Notes under the pieces: generated by a model
Databases searched by the model: none
Seen by the model: only the letters and a program-made list of their open reading frames with translations
What the model was told of the DNA's origin: nothing
DNA from: Mycobacteriaceae bacterium
GTDB taxonomy: Bacteria > Actinomycetota > Actinomycetes > Mycobacteriales > Mycobacteriaceae
Length of the DNA stretch: 64,000 nucleotides
Direction: 5' to 3'
NCBI GenBank assembly: GCA_019245755.1
Contig: JAFARC010000066.1
Location: 124,001-188,000, forward strand
Program-made: the position numbers and the translations under genes
Shown: piece after piece, positions 56,256 through 64,000 of the stretch
Layout of the letters: each line of letters begins with the position of its first letter
Numbering within the stretch: position 1 is the stretch's first letter

Positions 56256-57317
56256 TCAGGCCGGGCTATCGGTCGCCTCGCGGATGTACTCTCCGATCTG
56301 GCGCAGCGACCGGGTGGCCTCGGGCACGCCGGGCGCGCACAGTTGGAAGACGTGCATCTGGCCGGGCCAGATCCGGACCTCGGCTGGCACGCCGGCGGCG
56401 GCTAGCCGCCGCGCGGCTAGGCGCGCGTCATAGAGCAGCACTTCCGAGCCGGACACGTGGATCAGCGTGCGCGGCAGGCCGGGCTGGACGCGGTCGAGCG
56501 GCTCGAACACCTCTTCCGGCTCGCCGTCGACGACCCGCCCCGCCGCGGCTTTGGCGATCAACTTCACCAACGCCTCAAATGCTCTGGGCGGGAACATGGC
56601 ATCGGTTCGGGTGTTGGCGTGCGCCAACTTGGGTTCGGCCTGCAGCTGCATCAGCGGCGACATCGACACCAGCGCCGCCGGCTCCTCACCCTCGGCCAGC
56701 AGGCGTTCGGCCAGCGCCAGCGCCAGATACCCGCCGGCCGAATCCCCGGCCAGCACGATCTGATCGGGTTCATAGCCTCGGCCGCGCAGCCAGCACCAGC
56801 CGTCGTGACAGTCCTCGATGGCCTCGCCCACCGAATGCTTGGGGATCATCCGGTAGTTGAGCACCAGCACGGGCGCGTCGGCGTACTTGGAGATCAGCGT
56901 CGTCAGCCGCCCATGCGAGTTGGCCCCGCACGTCAGAAACGCCCCGCCGTGCAGATAGAGCACGACCCGGTGGGTTCCGTCGGCGGGCAGCACGCCCTTG
57001 GCGCGCACCAGCTGGGCGGTGCAGTGCGGCAACCCGATGGTGGCGCGGACCGTGCCGGGGATGGGCATCAGCGCCCGCGACGCAACGTCCACGAGGCCCC
57101 ATGGCCAGGGCAGATAGGCGAAGTGGCTGCCGATTGCCAGCGTTGGACGAATGGTCAACCGCGCGGCCAGCCAAGCAAGCCGGGCGGCGATGCTGGGGCC
57201 GTCTTCGACCACCTCGACGGGCGTCCCGTCGCTAACCGGGTATCTACCTGTTTTTGGTGCACCACCTGCGCGAATCTGCGGCCGGGGCGAACCCGACACC
57301 TTGCCGGGTGCGGTCAT
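56256..57317 (-). CDS. lipU: HSL-family esterase/lipase (LipU-like)
   Basis: This 353-residue hormone-sensitive-lipase-type esterase has the oxyanion motif HGGAF (residues 123-127), nucleophile Ser193 in GDSAGGY and a late His in GQMHVFQL. It hydrolyses short-to-medium acyl esters. It is about 50 residues longer at the N-terminus than annotated LipU (Rv1076). The ATG at 57317 has TAGGAG upstream, which supports the longer start. It lies 12 bp upstream of cbs and may be co-transcribed. Confidence 0.92.
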   Translation of the reverse strand: MTAPGKVSGSPRPQIRAGGAPKTGRYPVSDGTPVEVVEDGPSIAARLAWLAARLTIRPTLAIGSHFAYLPWPWGLVDVASRALMPIPGTVRATIGLPHCTAQLVRAKGVLPADGTHRVVLYLHGGAFLTCGANSHGRLTTLISKYADAPVLVLNYRMIPKHSVGEAIEDCHDGWCWLRGRGYEPDQIVLAGDSAGGYLALALAERLLAEGEEPAALVSMSPLMQLQAEPKLAHANTRTDAMFPPRAFEALVKLIAKAAAGRVVDGEPEEVFEPLDRVQPGLPRTLIHVSGSEVLLYDARLAARRLAAAGVPAEVRIWPGQMHVFQLCAPGVPEATRSLRQIGEYIREATDSPA

Positions 57318-57325
57318 GTCACACT

Positions 57326-57341
57326 CCTACGCCGTTGTAGG
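57326..57341. promoter_or_regulatory. Inverted repeat upstream of lipU
   Basis: CCTAC and GTAGG are perfect 5-bp arms around GCCGTT. On the lipU strand one arm overlaps the ribosome site AGGAG, so the hairpin could hide it. The 178-bp divergent region to the GDSL esterase holds nothing else clear except that gene's -10. Confidence 0.35.
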
Positions 57342-57483
57342 GCCGGGTGGCCACCGATCGCTCGGCCAATCCCCGGTAACTTAGCTTGACATTCATAACC
57401 AGTTCAACAATCAACAAAGGTGTTTTGATACCAGAAGCGATATTTGACTGTGACCGCTGCGCGTTTTCCGACGTCACCGCTCC

Positions 57484-57489
57484 TAAAAT
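57484..57489 (+). promoter_or_regulatory. -10 hexamer of the GDSL esterase gene (leaderless)
   Basis: TAAAAT fits TANNNT and ends 6 bases before the GTG at 57496, with no ribosome site in between. Confidence 0.55.
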
Positions 57490-57495
57490 TGAGCC

Positions 57496-58461
57496 GTGGG
57501 CATACGCGCTCCGCGTCGGACGACGATCGTGCTGGCGGCCCTGGGTGCCATCGCGTCCTCGGGTAGCGCGTACGTCGGTGCCCGCAATCTGCTGAGCGGA
57601 CAGGCCGATCGGGCCCGCAGCGTCATCCCGAGGATCCGTGACGCCCCTCCGCGGGCGGACGGGGTGTACACCCACGGAGGCGGTCCGGTCCAACGCTGGT
57701 ACCGCGGCGTGCCGTTCGACCTGCACCTGATGATCTTCGGCGACTCCACGGCGACGGGGTTCGGCTGCCGAACCGCCGACGAGGTGCCCGGCGTGCTGTT
57801 GGCGCGCGGGCTGGCCGAGGAGACAGGCAAGCGAATCCGGTTGAGCACCAAGGCGATAGTCGGCGCGACCTCGAAGGGACTGTCCGGTCAGGTGGATGCG
57901 ATGTTCGTGGCCGGGCCGCCGCCCGACGCGGCGGTCATCATGATCGGCGCCAACGACATCACCGCGCTCAACGGCATCAGGCCTTCCGCACGGCGGCTCG
58001 GCGCTGCGGTGCGTCGGCTGCGTGCCAGCGGTGCCGTGGTCGTCGTCGGCACCTGCCCGGACTTCGGGGTGATCACGGCGATTCCGCAGCCGCTGCGATG
58101 GGTCACCCGGAGTCGGGGGCTTCGGCTTGCCCGCGCTCAGGCCGCCGCGGTACGGGGCGCCGGTGGTACGCCGGTACCACTCGCCGACCTGCTGGCGCCG
58201 GAGTTTCTCCACGCTCCCGAGCTGCTGTTTTCCGAGGACAAGTACCACCCGTCGGCGGCCGGGTACGCGTTGGCGGCAAAGCAGCTGTTTCCGGCGCTGT
58301 GCAACGCGCTGGGCGAGTGGAGCGGCGGTCCGGTGCCCCAGCTGCCGTGGGTGTCCAGCGCCGCGGAGGCCAGGACGCTGCGCGGACGGCTGCGCAGGTT
58401 CACCCGGCTGTGGCGGCGCCGCACCGGCGTACCGGCGGCCATCGTCGTGCCCGCAGGCTGA
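57496..58461 (+). CDS. GDSL/SGNH esterase (Rv1075c-like)
   Basis: This 321-residue esterase has an N-terminal signal or anchor segment (residues ~9-28) and SGNH blocks: Ser84 in FGDSTATGFG, Asn153 in GANDIT, and Asp248/His251 in DKYHPSAAGY. Rv1075c has been characterised as a GDSL esterase with a Ser-Asp-His triad that aligns with these residues. It should act on short-chain esters outside the membrane. The GTG start fits a leaderless promoter. Confidence 0.92.
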   Translation: MGIRAPRRTTIVLAALGAIASSGSAYVGARNLLSGQADRARSVIPRIRDAPPRADGVYTHGGGPVQRWYRGVPFDLHLMIFGDSTATGFGCRTADEVPGVLLARGLAEETGKRIRLSTKAIVGATSKGLSGQVDAMFVAGPPPDAAVIMIGANDITALNGIRPSARRLGAAVRRLRASGAVVVVGTCPDFGVITAIPQPLRWVTRSRGLRLARAQAAAVRGAGGTPVPLADLLAPEFLHAPELLFSEDKYHPSAAGYALAAKQLFPALCNALGEWSGGPVPQLPWVSSAAEARTLRGRLRRFTRLWRRRTGVPAAIVVPAG

Positions 58462-58466
58462 CGGGT

Positions 58467-58483
58467 ACTAGGTTCGACCTAGT
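58467..58483. promoter_or_regulatory. 17-bp inverted repeat upstream of fadA3, probable TetR operator
   Basis: ACTAGGT and ACCTAGT are perfect 7-bp arms around TCG, ending 20 bp before the fadA3 ATG. It does not fit KstR or KstR2. It is a strong candidate operator for an acyl-CoA-responsive regulator encoded elsewhere. Confidence 0.6.
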
Positions 58484-58503
58484 TCTACGACGAAGGAGCC
58501 CAC

Positions 58504-59721
58504 ATGCCCGAAGCCGTCATCGTCTCGACCGCCCGTTCGCCGATCGGGCGTGCCTTGAAGGGTTCGCTGGTCGATTTGCGCCCGGACGACCTTGCCGCGC
58601 AGATGGTGCGGGCCGCTCTGGACAAGGTGCCGGCATTGGATCCGCACGACATCGACGACCTCATGATGGGCTGTGGTTCACCGGGTGGCGAGTCGGGGTT
58701 CAACATCGGCCGGGCGGTCGCCGTCGAGCTGGGGTACGACTTCCTGCCCGGCACCACGGTGAACCGGTATTGCTCGTCGTCGCTGCAGACCACCCGGATG
58801 GCGTTCCACGCGATCAGGGCCGGCGAGGGCAATGCGTTCGTCTCGGCGGGCGTGGAGACGGTGTCGCGGTTCGTCAAGGGCAGCGCCGACTCCTGGCCTG
58901 ACACGCACAACCCGCTGTTCGCCACGGCCGGGGAGCGCTCGGCGGAGGCCGCCGCGGGCGCCCAGGAGTGGCACGATCCGCGTGCGGACGGCGAGCTGCC
59001 GGACGTTTACATCGCGATGGGTCAGACCGCGGAGAATGTCGCGCTGCTGACCGGTATCAGCCGTGCCGACCAGGACCACTGGGGCGTGCGCAGCCAGAAC
59101 CGCGCCGAGCAGGCGATCGCGAACGGCTTCTTCGAGCGGGAGATCGTCCCGGTGACACTGCCGGATGGGCGGATCGTCAGCGCCGACGACGGCCCGCGCC
59201 CGGGCACTACCTACGAGAGGGTCAGCCAGCTCAAGCCGGTGTTCCGGCCGAACGGCACGGTGACCGCCGGGAACGCCTGCCCACTCAATGACGGCGCAGC
59301 CGCCGTGGTGATCACCAGCGACACCAAGGCCGCCGAGTTGGGCCTGACGCCGTTGGCCCGCATTGTCGCCACCGGCGTCACGGGGTTGTCACCCGAGATC
59401 ATGGGGCTCGGGCCGATCGAGGCGACCCGCAGGGCGTTGGCAAAAGCGGGCATGTCGATCGATGACATCGACCTGTTCGAGATCAACGAGGCGTTCGCGG
59501 TACAGGTACTCGGTTCGGCGCGCGAGCTGGGCATCGACGAGGACAGGCTCAACGTGTCCGGCGGAGCCATCGCGTTGGGCCACCCGTTCGGGATGACCGG
59601 CGCGCGCATCACCGCGACGCTGTTGAACAACCTGACCACCTACGACAAGACATTCGGCCTGGAGACCATGTGCGTCGGCGGCGGTCAGGGTATGGCGATG
59701 ATCATCGAGCGCCTGTCGTGA
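58504..59721 (+). CDS. fadA3: Acetyl-CoA acetyltransferase/thiolase FadA3
   Basis: This 405-residue thiolase equals Rv1074c in length. The nucleophile is Cys90 in NRYCSSSLQT, followed by the NEAFAVQ and GGAIALGHPFGMTGAR blocks and the second Cys in MCVGGGQG. It cleaves 3-ketoacyl-CoA at the end of beta-oxidation or condenses acetyl-CoA. The ATG at 58504 follows GAAGGAG. A perfect inverted repeat lies upstream and a strong terminator downstream. Confidence 0.95.
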   Translation: MPEAVIVSTARSPIGRALKGSLVDLRPDDLAAQMVRAALDKVPALDPHDIDDLMMGCGSPGGESGFNIGRAVAVELGYDFLPGTTVNRYCSSSLQTTRMAFHAIRAGEGNAFVSAGVETVSRFVKGSADSWPDTHNPLFATAGERSAEAAAGAQEWHDPRADGELPDVYIAMGQTAENVALLTGISRADQDHWGVRSQNRAEQAIANGFFEREIVPVTLPDGRIVSADDGPRPGTTYERVSQLKPVFRPNGTVTAGNACPLNDGAAAVVITSDTKAAELGLTPLARIVATGVTGLSPEIMGLGPIEATRRALAKAGMSIDDIDLFEINEAFAVQVLGSARELGIDEDRLNVSGGAIALGHPFGMTGARITATLLNNLTTYDKTFGLETMCVGGGQGMAMIIERLS

Positions 59722-59724
59722 ATG

Positions 59725-59754
59725 CAGAAAGCCCGGCCTGGGCCGGGCTTTCTG
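59725..59754. terminator. Bidirectional hairpin terminator between fadA3 and the BI-1 gene
   Basis: CAGAAAGCCCGGCC pairs perfectly with GGCCGGGCTTTCTG over 14 bp, loop TG. The run of A at one side and T at the other allows termination on both strands. It lies exactly between two convergent genes, beginning 4 bp after the fadA3 stop. Confidence 0.85.
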
Positions 59755-59766
59755 TGCGCGTCCGGG

Positions 59767-60630
59767 CTAATCGTTCTGGAAGTAACTGAGCAGCCGCAGG
59801 ATCTCGATGTACAGCCACACGAGCGTGACGGTCAGACCCAGCGCGATGCCCCACGCGGCCTTCTCCGGGGCGCCCGCGCGGATCATCTGATCGGCAGCGT
59901 CGAAGTCGATGAGGAAGCTGAACGCCGCCAGGCCGATGCACACCAGCGAGAAGATGATCGCCATCGGGCCGCCGCTGCGCAGGCCCATGCCCGCGCCGCC
60001 GCCGACACCGAACATCGCCAGCACGAAGTTGCCGAGCATCAGCACCAGCACGCCGAACAGGCCGGCGACGATCATCCGGGTGAACTTGGGTGTCACCCGG
60101 ATGGCGCCGGTCTTGTAGACGATCAGCATGCCGGCAAACACGCCGATGGTGCCGAGGACCGCCTGCGCGATCAGCACACCTGCGTTGGTGTGCGACACGC
60201 CGAAGTTGGCCAGCACGAACGAGATGGCGCCGAGGAACAGGCCCTCCAGTGCGGCGTAGCTCAGCACGATCGCCGGGCTGTCCTGCTTGCGTCCGAACGT
60301 CGCCACCAGCACCAGCACGAGGCCGCCGAGCGCGCCGACCAGCGTGAACGGCATGGCCAGCGCGAGCTTGGCCGATACCAGGAAGTACGAGACCACCGCG
60401 ACGACCGACAGCACCGCCAGCGTGATGCCGGTCTTGGTGACGACGTCGTCGATGGTCAGGGGCCGCGAGACGCCGGCTTGCCGCTGATCTGGGTACTGGG
60501 TGACGTAGGGGTCGGGCTGGTAGCCCTGGTAAGGCTGCTGAGGGCCGCCGGCGTAGCCGGTGCCGAACTGCGCGTATCCCCCCTGCTGCCTGGGCAGCGA
60601 ACGAAATACCGGGTTGCTGGTCTCCCGCAC
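59767..60630 (-). CDS. Bax inhibitor-1/YccA-family membrane protein (Rv1072-like)
   Basis: This 287-residue protein has a Gly/Gln/Tyr-rich cytosolic N-terminus (~60 residues, YQGYQPDPYVTQYPDQ) and seven predicted helices of the BI-1/YccA (LifeGuard) type, ending WLYIEILRLLSYFQND. Such proteins act as pH-sensitive calcium leak channels or protease modulators; the mycobacterial role is unknown. The GTG at 60630 has GGAGAGG upstream. It is divergent from echA9. Confidence 0.88.
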   Translation of the reverse strand: MRETSNPVFRSLPRQQGGYAQFGTGYAGGPQQPYQGYQPDPYVTQYPDQRQAGVSRPLTIDDVVTKTGITLAVLSVVAVVSYFLVSAKLALAMPFTLVGALGGLVLVLVATFGRKQDSPAIVLSYAALEGLFLGAISFVLANFGVSHTNAGVLIAQAVLGTIGVFAGMLIVYKTGAIRVTPKFTRMIVAGLFGVLVLMLGNFVLAMFGVGGGAGMGLRSGGPMAIIFSLVCIGLAAFSFLIDFDAADQMIRAGAPEKAAWGIALGLTVTLVWLYIEILRLLSYFQND

Positions 60631-60773
60631 CGTCGGATCCTCTCCATCTAGTCAAAGTTCATCGGGACATCTCCGAGAACACTTGGTGTAACGAACGACG
60701 CGGCGAATAAGGTTCCCGGGATCATGCGTTGCATCGAACGTTACCCGCGTGCGCGTCCTCGCGGGTCAGGATC

Positions 60774-60779
60774 TAGATT
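60774..60779 (+). promoter_or_regulatory. -10 hexamer of echA9 (leaderless)
   Basis: TAGATT fits TANNNT and ends 8 bases before the GTG at 60788, with no ribosome site between. Confidence 0.5.
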
Positions 60780-60787
60780 GCATACTC

Positions 60788-61825
60788 GTGACCGCGCAAA
60801 ACGAGGACATCCTAGTAATGGTCGACCGTGGCGTCGGTTTTCTGACCCTCAACCGACCGGAGGCGATCAATTCGCTGACACATTCGATGATCACCACCAT
60901 GCACAGTGTGCTGGCCGACTGGGAGCGCAACGACGACGTCCGCGCGGTGGTGCTCTCCGGCGCGGGTGAGCGGGGCCTGTGCGCGGGCGGCGACGTGGTC
61001 GCCATCTATCACAGCGCACGCGCCAACGGGGTGGAGGCCAGGCGGTTCTGGCGCGACGAGTATCTGCTCAACGGCTACATCGGCCGCTACCCCAAGCCGT
61101 ACGTGGCGCTGATGGACGGCATCGTGATGGGCGGCGGAGTCGGGGTGGGCGCCCACGCGAACGGCCGCATCGTCACCGACACCTCGAAGGTTGCGATGCC
61201 CGAGGTCGGCATCGGGTTCGTACCCGACGTCGGCGGCACGTACATCTTGTCGCGTGCGCCCGGGCTTCTCGGCCTGCACGCCGGGCTCACCGGGGCGCCG
61301 TTTTCGGGCTCGGACGCGATCGCGATGGGTTTCGCCGACCACTACGTTCCGCATCACGTGCTCGCCGACTTCATCCAGGCGATCGTCGATGATGGAGTCA
61401 ACGCCGCCGTGCAGCGCTACGCGGTGGCGCCGCCGTCCAGCGAGCTTGTCGCGCAACGGGCTTGGATCGACGAATGCTATCAGGGCGAAACAGTTGCCGA
61501 CATCGTGGCCGCGCTTCGCGGACACGATGCGGGGCCGGCAAACGACGCGGCCAACCTCATCGCCTCCCGTTCGCCCACTTCGCTGGCGGTCGCCTTGGCG
61601 GCAGTGCGCCGCGCCGCAAGGCTCGACACCCTGGAAGACGTTCTGCGTCAGGAGTATCGGGTGTCGTGCGCGACGCTGCGCACTCACGACCTGGTGGAGG
61701 GCATCCGGGCCCAGGTGGTCGACAAGGACCGCAAGCCGCAGTGGTCGCCGGCGTCGCTGGCGGCTGTCGGCGAAGCCGACGTCGAGGCGTTCTTCGCCCC
61801 GGTCGACGACGATCTCACCTTCTAG
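60788..61825 (+). CDS. echA9: 3-hydroxyisobutyryl-CoA hydrolase-type crotonase EchA9
   Basis: This 345-residue crotonase equals Rv1071c in length. It has the HIBYL-CoA hydrolase pattern: [30 protein letters not shown], and [14 protein letters not shown]. The longer C-terminal half ([20 protein letters not shown]) separates it from simple enoyl-CoA hydratases. It probably hydrolyses 3-hydroxyisobutyryl-CoA in valine breakdown. The GTG at 60788 fits both the family start and the leaderless promoter. echA8 follows 13 bp later. Confidence 0.93.
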   Translation: MTAQNEDILVMVDRGVGFLTLNRPEAINSLTHSMITTMHSVLADWERNDDVRAVVLSGAGERGLCAGGDVVAIYHSARANGVEARRFWRDEYLLNGYIGRYPKPYVALMDGIVMGGGVGVGAHANGRIVTDTSKVAMPEVGIGFVPDVGGTYILSRAPGLLGLHAGLTGAPFSGSDAIAMGFADHYVPHHVLADFIQAIVDDGVNAAVQRYAVAPPSSELVAQRAWIDECYQGETVADIVAALRGHDAGPANDAANLIASRSPTSLAVALAAVRRAARLDTLEDVLRQEYRVSCATLRTHDLVEGIRAQVVDKDRKPQWSPASLAAVGEADVEAFFAPVDDDLTF

Positions 61826-61838
61826 GAACGGAATACCG

Positions 61839-62612
61839 ATGAGCTATCAGACCATCCTCGTCGAGCGCGACGGTCGCGTCGCCACCATCACGCTGAACCG
61901 GCCGGCGGCGCTGAACGCGTTGAATGGGCAGGTGATGAGCGAAGTGACAACGGCGGCAGCCGAATTTGACGCTGACCCCGGTGTCGGCGCGATCGTCATT
62001 ACCGGCTCGGAACGGGCATTCGCGGCCGGCGCGGACATCAAGGAGATGTCCCTGCTGTCGTTCGCCGACGCGTTCGGCGGTGACTACTTCGCAGCATGGG
62101 GCCGGTTCGCGGCTGTACGCACCCCCACCATCGCCGCCGTCGCAGGCTACGCGCTGGGCGGCGGTTGCGAGCTGGCGATGATGTGCGACCTGCTGATCGC
62201 GGCCGACACGGCAAAATTCGGCCAGCCCGAGATCAAACTCGGGGTGCTGCCCGGGATGGGCGGCTCGCAACGGCTGACCCGGGCCATCGGAAAGGCCAAG
62301 GCGATGGACCTGATCCTCACCGGTCGCAACATGGACGCCGCCGAAGCCGAGCGCAGCGGGCTGGTATCGCGCGTGGTGGCCGCAGCCGACCTGCTCGGTG
62401 AGGCCAAGGCCGTCGCCACCACGATCTCCGAGATGTCGCTGTCGGCAGCGCGCATGGCCAAGGAGGCCGTCAACCGGGCGTTTGAAACCACGCTCGCCGA
62501 GGGTCTGCTGTACGAGCGCCGGCTGTTCCACTCCGCATTCGCCACTGCCGACCAACGCGAAGGCATGGCGGCATTCGTCGAGAAGCGCCCGCCGAGCTTC
62601 ACGCACCGTTAA
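61839..62612 (+). CDS. echA8: Enoyl-CoA hydratase EchA8
   Basis: This 257-residue hydratase equals Rv1070c in length. Both catalytic glutamates are present: Glu111 in [11 protein letters not shown] and Glu131 in [12 protein letters not shown]. The [10 protein letters not shown] oxyanion block is also intact. It hydrates 2-enoyl-CoA in beta-oxidation. The ATG at 61839 is chosen to match the [12 protein letters not shown] start; the frame continues far upstream inside echA9 but is not coding there. Confidence 0.96.
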   Translation: MSYQTILVERDGRVATITLNRPAALNALNGQVMSEVTTAAAEFDADPGVGAIVITGSERAFAAGADIKEMSLLSFADAFGGDYFAAWGRFAAVRTPTIAAVAGYALGGGCELAMMCDLLIAADTAKFGQPEIKLGVLPGMGGSQRLTRAIGKAKAMDLILTGRNMDAAEAERSGLVSRVVAAADLLGEAKAVATTISEMSLSAARMAKEAVNRAFETTLAEGLLYERRLFHSAFATADQREGMAAFVEKRPPSFTHR

Positions 62613-62622
62613 AGTGCACTCG

Positions 62623-64000
62623 TGAGCGAGTCGGCAACGGCGACGCAGTCTTCGGCTCCCGAGGAGCACCCGAGGCCCACGCCGTCTCTCGAGCAGCCGC
62701 CCAAGCCGGATTGGTGGGTGCGCCGCTACACGTTCACCGGCACGGCGGTCGGGTTGGTGTTCTTGTGGTTGTCGATGACGCCGTCGCTGTTGCCGCGCGG
62801 TCCGCTGTTTCAGGGTCTGGTCAGCGGCGCGGCCGGTGCGGTCGGTTACGGGATCGGCGTGTTCGTTGTCTGGCTGGTCCGCTACATGAGGTCCAGGGAC
62901 AGCAGCCCCCCGGCCCCGCGGATCGCCTGGTACGTGCTGGTCGCGGCCGGGGTGGCCGGCACCGTCGCGATGATCGTATGGTTTCACATCTGGCAGGACG
63001 ACGTCCGCGACCTGATGGGTGTGCCGCGGCTGACCTGGCACGACTACCCGCTGGCCGCCGTGCTGGCGATTGTGGTGCTGTTCGTGCTGGTCGAGATCGG
63101 CCAACTGGTGCGGCGGTTGGTTCGCTTTTTGATCCGCCAGCTCAATCGTGTCGCGCCGCCACGGGTGTCGGCGGTCGTGGTGGTGGCGCTGCTGGTGGCG
63201 CTGACCATCGCAATCATCAACGGGGTGGTGGTGCGGTTCGCGATGCGTACGCTCAACAACACCTTTGAGGCGGTCAACAACGAGGAAAGCCCGAACAACC
63301 CGGCGCCGACGTCGCCGCTGCGCTCGGGCGGACCCGGCTCGCTGGTGTCGTGGTCCTCGCTGGGTCATCAGGGCCGCATTTTCGTCGGCGACGCACCGAC
63401 CACGCAGCAGCTGTCGGCGTTCAACGGTGCACCGGCCGTCGAGCCGATCCGCGCCTACGCCGGGCTGAACTCCGCCGACGGCATCAGGGCCACCGCCGAG
63501 TTGGCCGCGCGCGAGCTGGAACGCACCGGCGGGCTGAACCGCAAGGTGGTTGCCGTGGCCACCACCACCGGCACGGGCTGGATCAACGAGGCCGAGGCCG
63601 AGGCCATCGAGTACATGTTCAACGGCGACACCGCGATCGTGAGCATGCAGTACTCGTTTTTGCCGAGCTGGCTGTCGTTCCTCGTCGACAAGCAAAACGC
63701 CCGCCAGGCCGGTCAGGCGCTGTTCGAGGCGGTGTCGGCGCGGGTGCGCGCGTTGCCCGAAGGCCGGCGCCCCAAGCTGGTCGTGTTCGGCGAGAGCCTG
63801 GGATCGTTTGGCGGCGAGGCCCCGTTCCTGTCACCCAACAACATCGAAGCCCGCACCGACGGCGCCCTGTTTTCCGGCCCGACGTTCAACAACACGATGT
63901 GGGAAGACGTCACCCGCAACCGCGACCGGGGCTCCCCGCAGTGGCTGCCGATCTATCAGCAAGGCGACAACGTTCGATTCGTCGCCCGCCCGCAGAACCT
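62623..64000 (+). CDS. Membrane alpha/beta hydrolase (Rv1069c-like), cut by right edge
   Basis: The frame is open to the window end (459 codons seen of about 580 expected). It begins with a polar, Pro-rich leader and four predicted membrane helices (residues ~38-215), the Abhydrolase_9 N-terminal domain. The alpha/beta hydrolase domain follows with nucleophile Ser in FGESLGSFGG. The FSGPTFNNTMWE and IYQQGDNVRF blocks match Rv1069c by eye. Activity is unknown. The GTG at 62623 is preferred; it lies 10 bp after the echA8 stop, so the genes are probably one operon. Confidence 0.9.

Noticed and set aside
60689..60742. GTAACGAACG and CGAACGTTAC upstream of echA9
   Set aside because: They are only partly complementary (two mismatches) and far apart; not a convincing site.
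61815..63695. 626-codon minus-strand frame
   Set aside because: It is antisense to echA8 and the Rv1069c-like gene, both strongly supported, and shows no domain.

Overview
The window is high-GC actinobacterial DNA and almost certainly comes from a Mycobacterium chromosome. The genus is inferred from marker genes: an RND-family MmpL lipid transporter, mycothiol S-conjugate amidase, the acyl desaturase DesA2, Pra, a Rv1109c-type lipid-droplet protein, WS/DGAT-type acyltransferases and KstR-type operators. From memory of the M. tuberculosis H37Rv map, the gene order follows Rv1152 to Rv1069c in inverted orientation, broken by blocks H37Rv lacks at these places. No PE/PPE gene, insertion sequence, tRNA, rRNA or CRISPR was seen. 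The species cannot be fixed from the sequence alone.

Layout. 0-6.1 kb: a GntR regulator (cut by the left edge), a sirtuin, a TetR-mmpL unit that is intact here (mmpL13 is split in H37Rv), and a divergent short-chain dehydrogenase/echA11 pair. 6.1-25 kb: mostly accessory genes for membrane, lipid and detoxification functions: a CPBP protease, a gamma-carbonic anhydrase, a thiolase-crotonase operon, a processive-type GT2 glycosyltransferase, a DUF3556 protein behind a KstR-type operator, two WS/DGAT-like proteins, hydrolases, a VOC protein, a permuted papain-like protein and a phage-like NlpC/P60 peptidase. 25-31.8 kb: core ychF, Rv1111c-like, ispH, Rv1109c-like, xseA, xseB and a 3-beta-hydroxysteroid dehydrogenase with a KstR-type site. 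31.8-42.6 kb: an SDR and a dienelactone hydrolase, then glpX, fum, a polysaccharide deacetylase, phoH2 with a small upstream ORF (phoAT candidate), desA2, an unusually long serine hydroxymethyltransferase, and coaA. 42.6-51.6 kb: membrane proteins, a short-chain Z-prenyl synthase, hemolysin III, an NTF2-like protein, the Rv1084-Rv1083-mca operon, and greA with a structured leader. 51.6-64 kb: metB, an acyl-CoA dehydrogenase, pra, cbs, lipU, a GDSL esterase, fadA3, a Bax-inhibitor-1 protein, echA9, echA8 and a Rv1069c-like hydrolase cut by the right edge.

The dominant theme is acyl-CoA and lipid metabolism: four crotonase-family enzymes, two thiolases, an acyl-CoA dehydrogenase, several SDRs, esterases, the desaturase and the MmpL exporter. 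One-carbon and sulfur metabolism (glyA, metB, cbs, mca) and central carbon (glpX, fum) are interleaved. Several genes have a TANNNT -10 hexamer 6-8 nt before the start codon, the arrangement of leaderless mycobacterial transcripts, and several perfect inverted repeats suggest TetR-type control. Seven convergent gene pairs share one CTAA/TTAG tetranucleotide for both stop codons.
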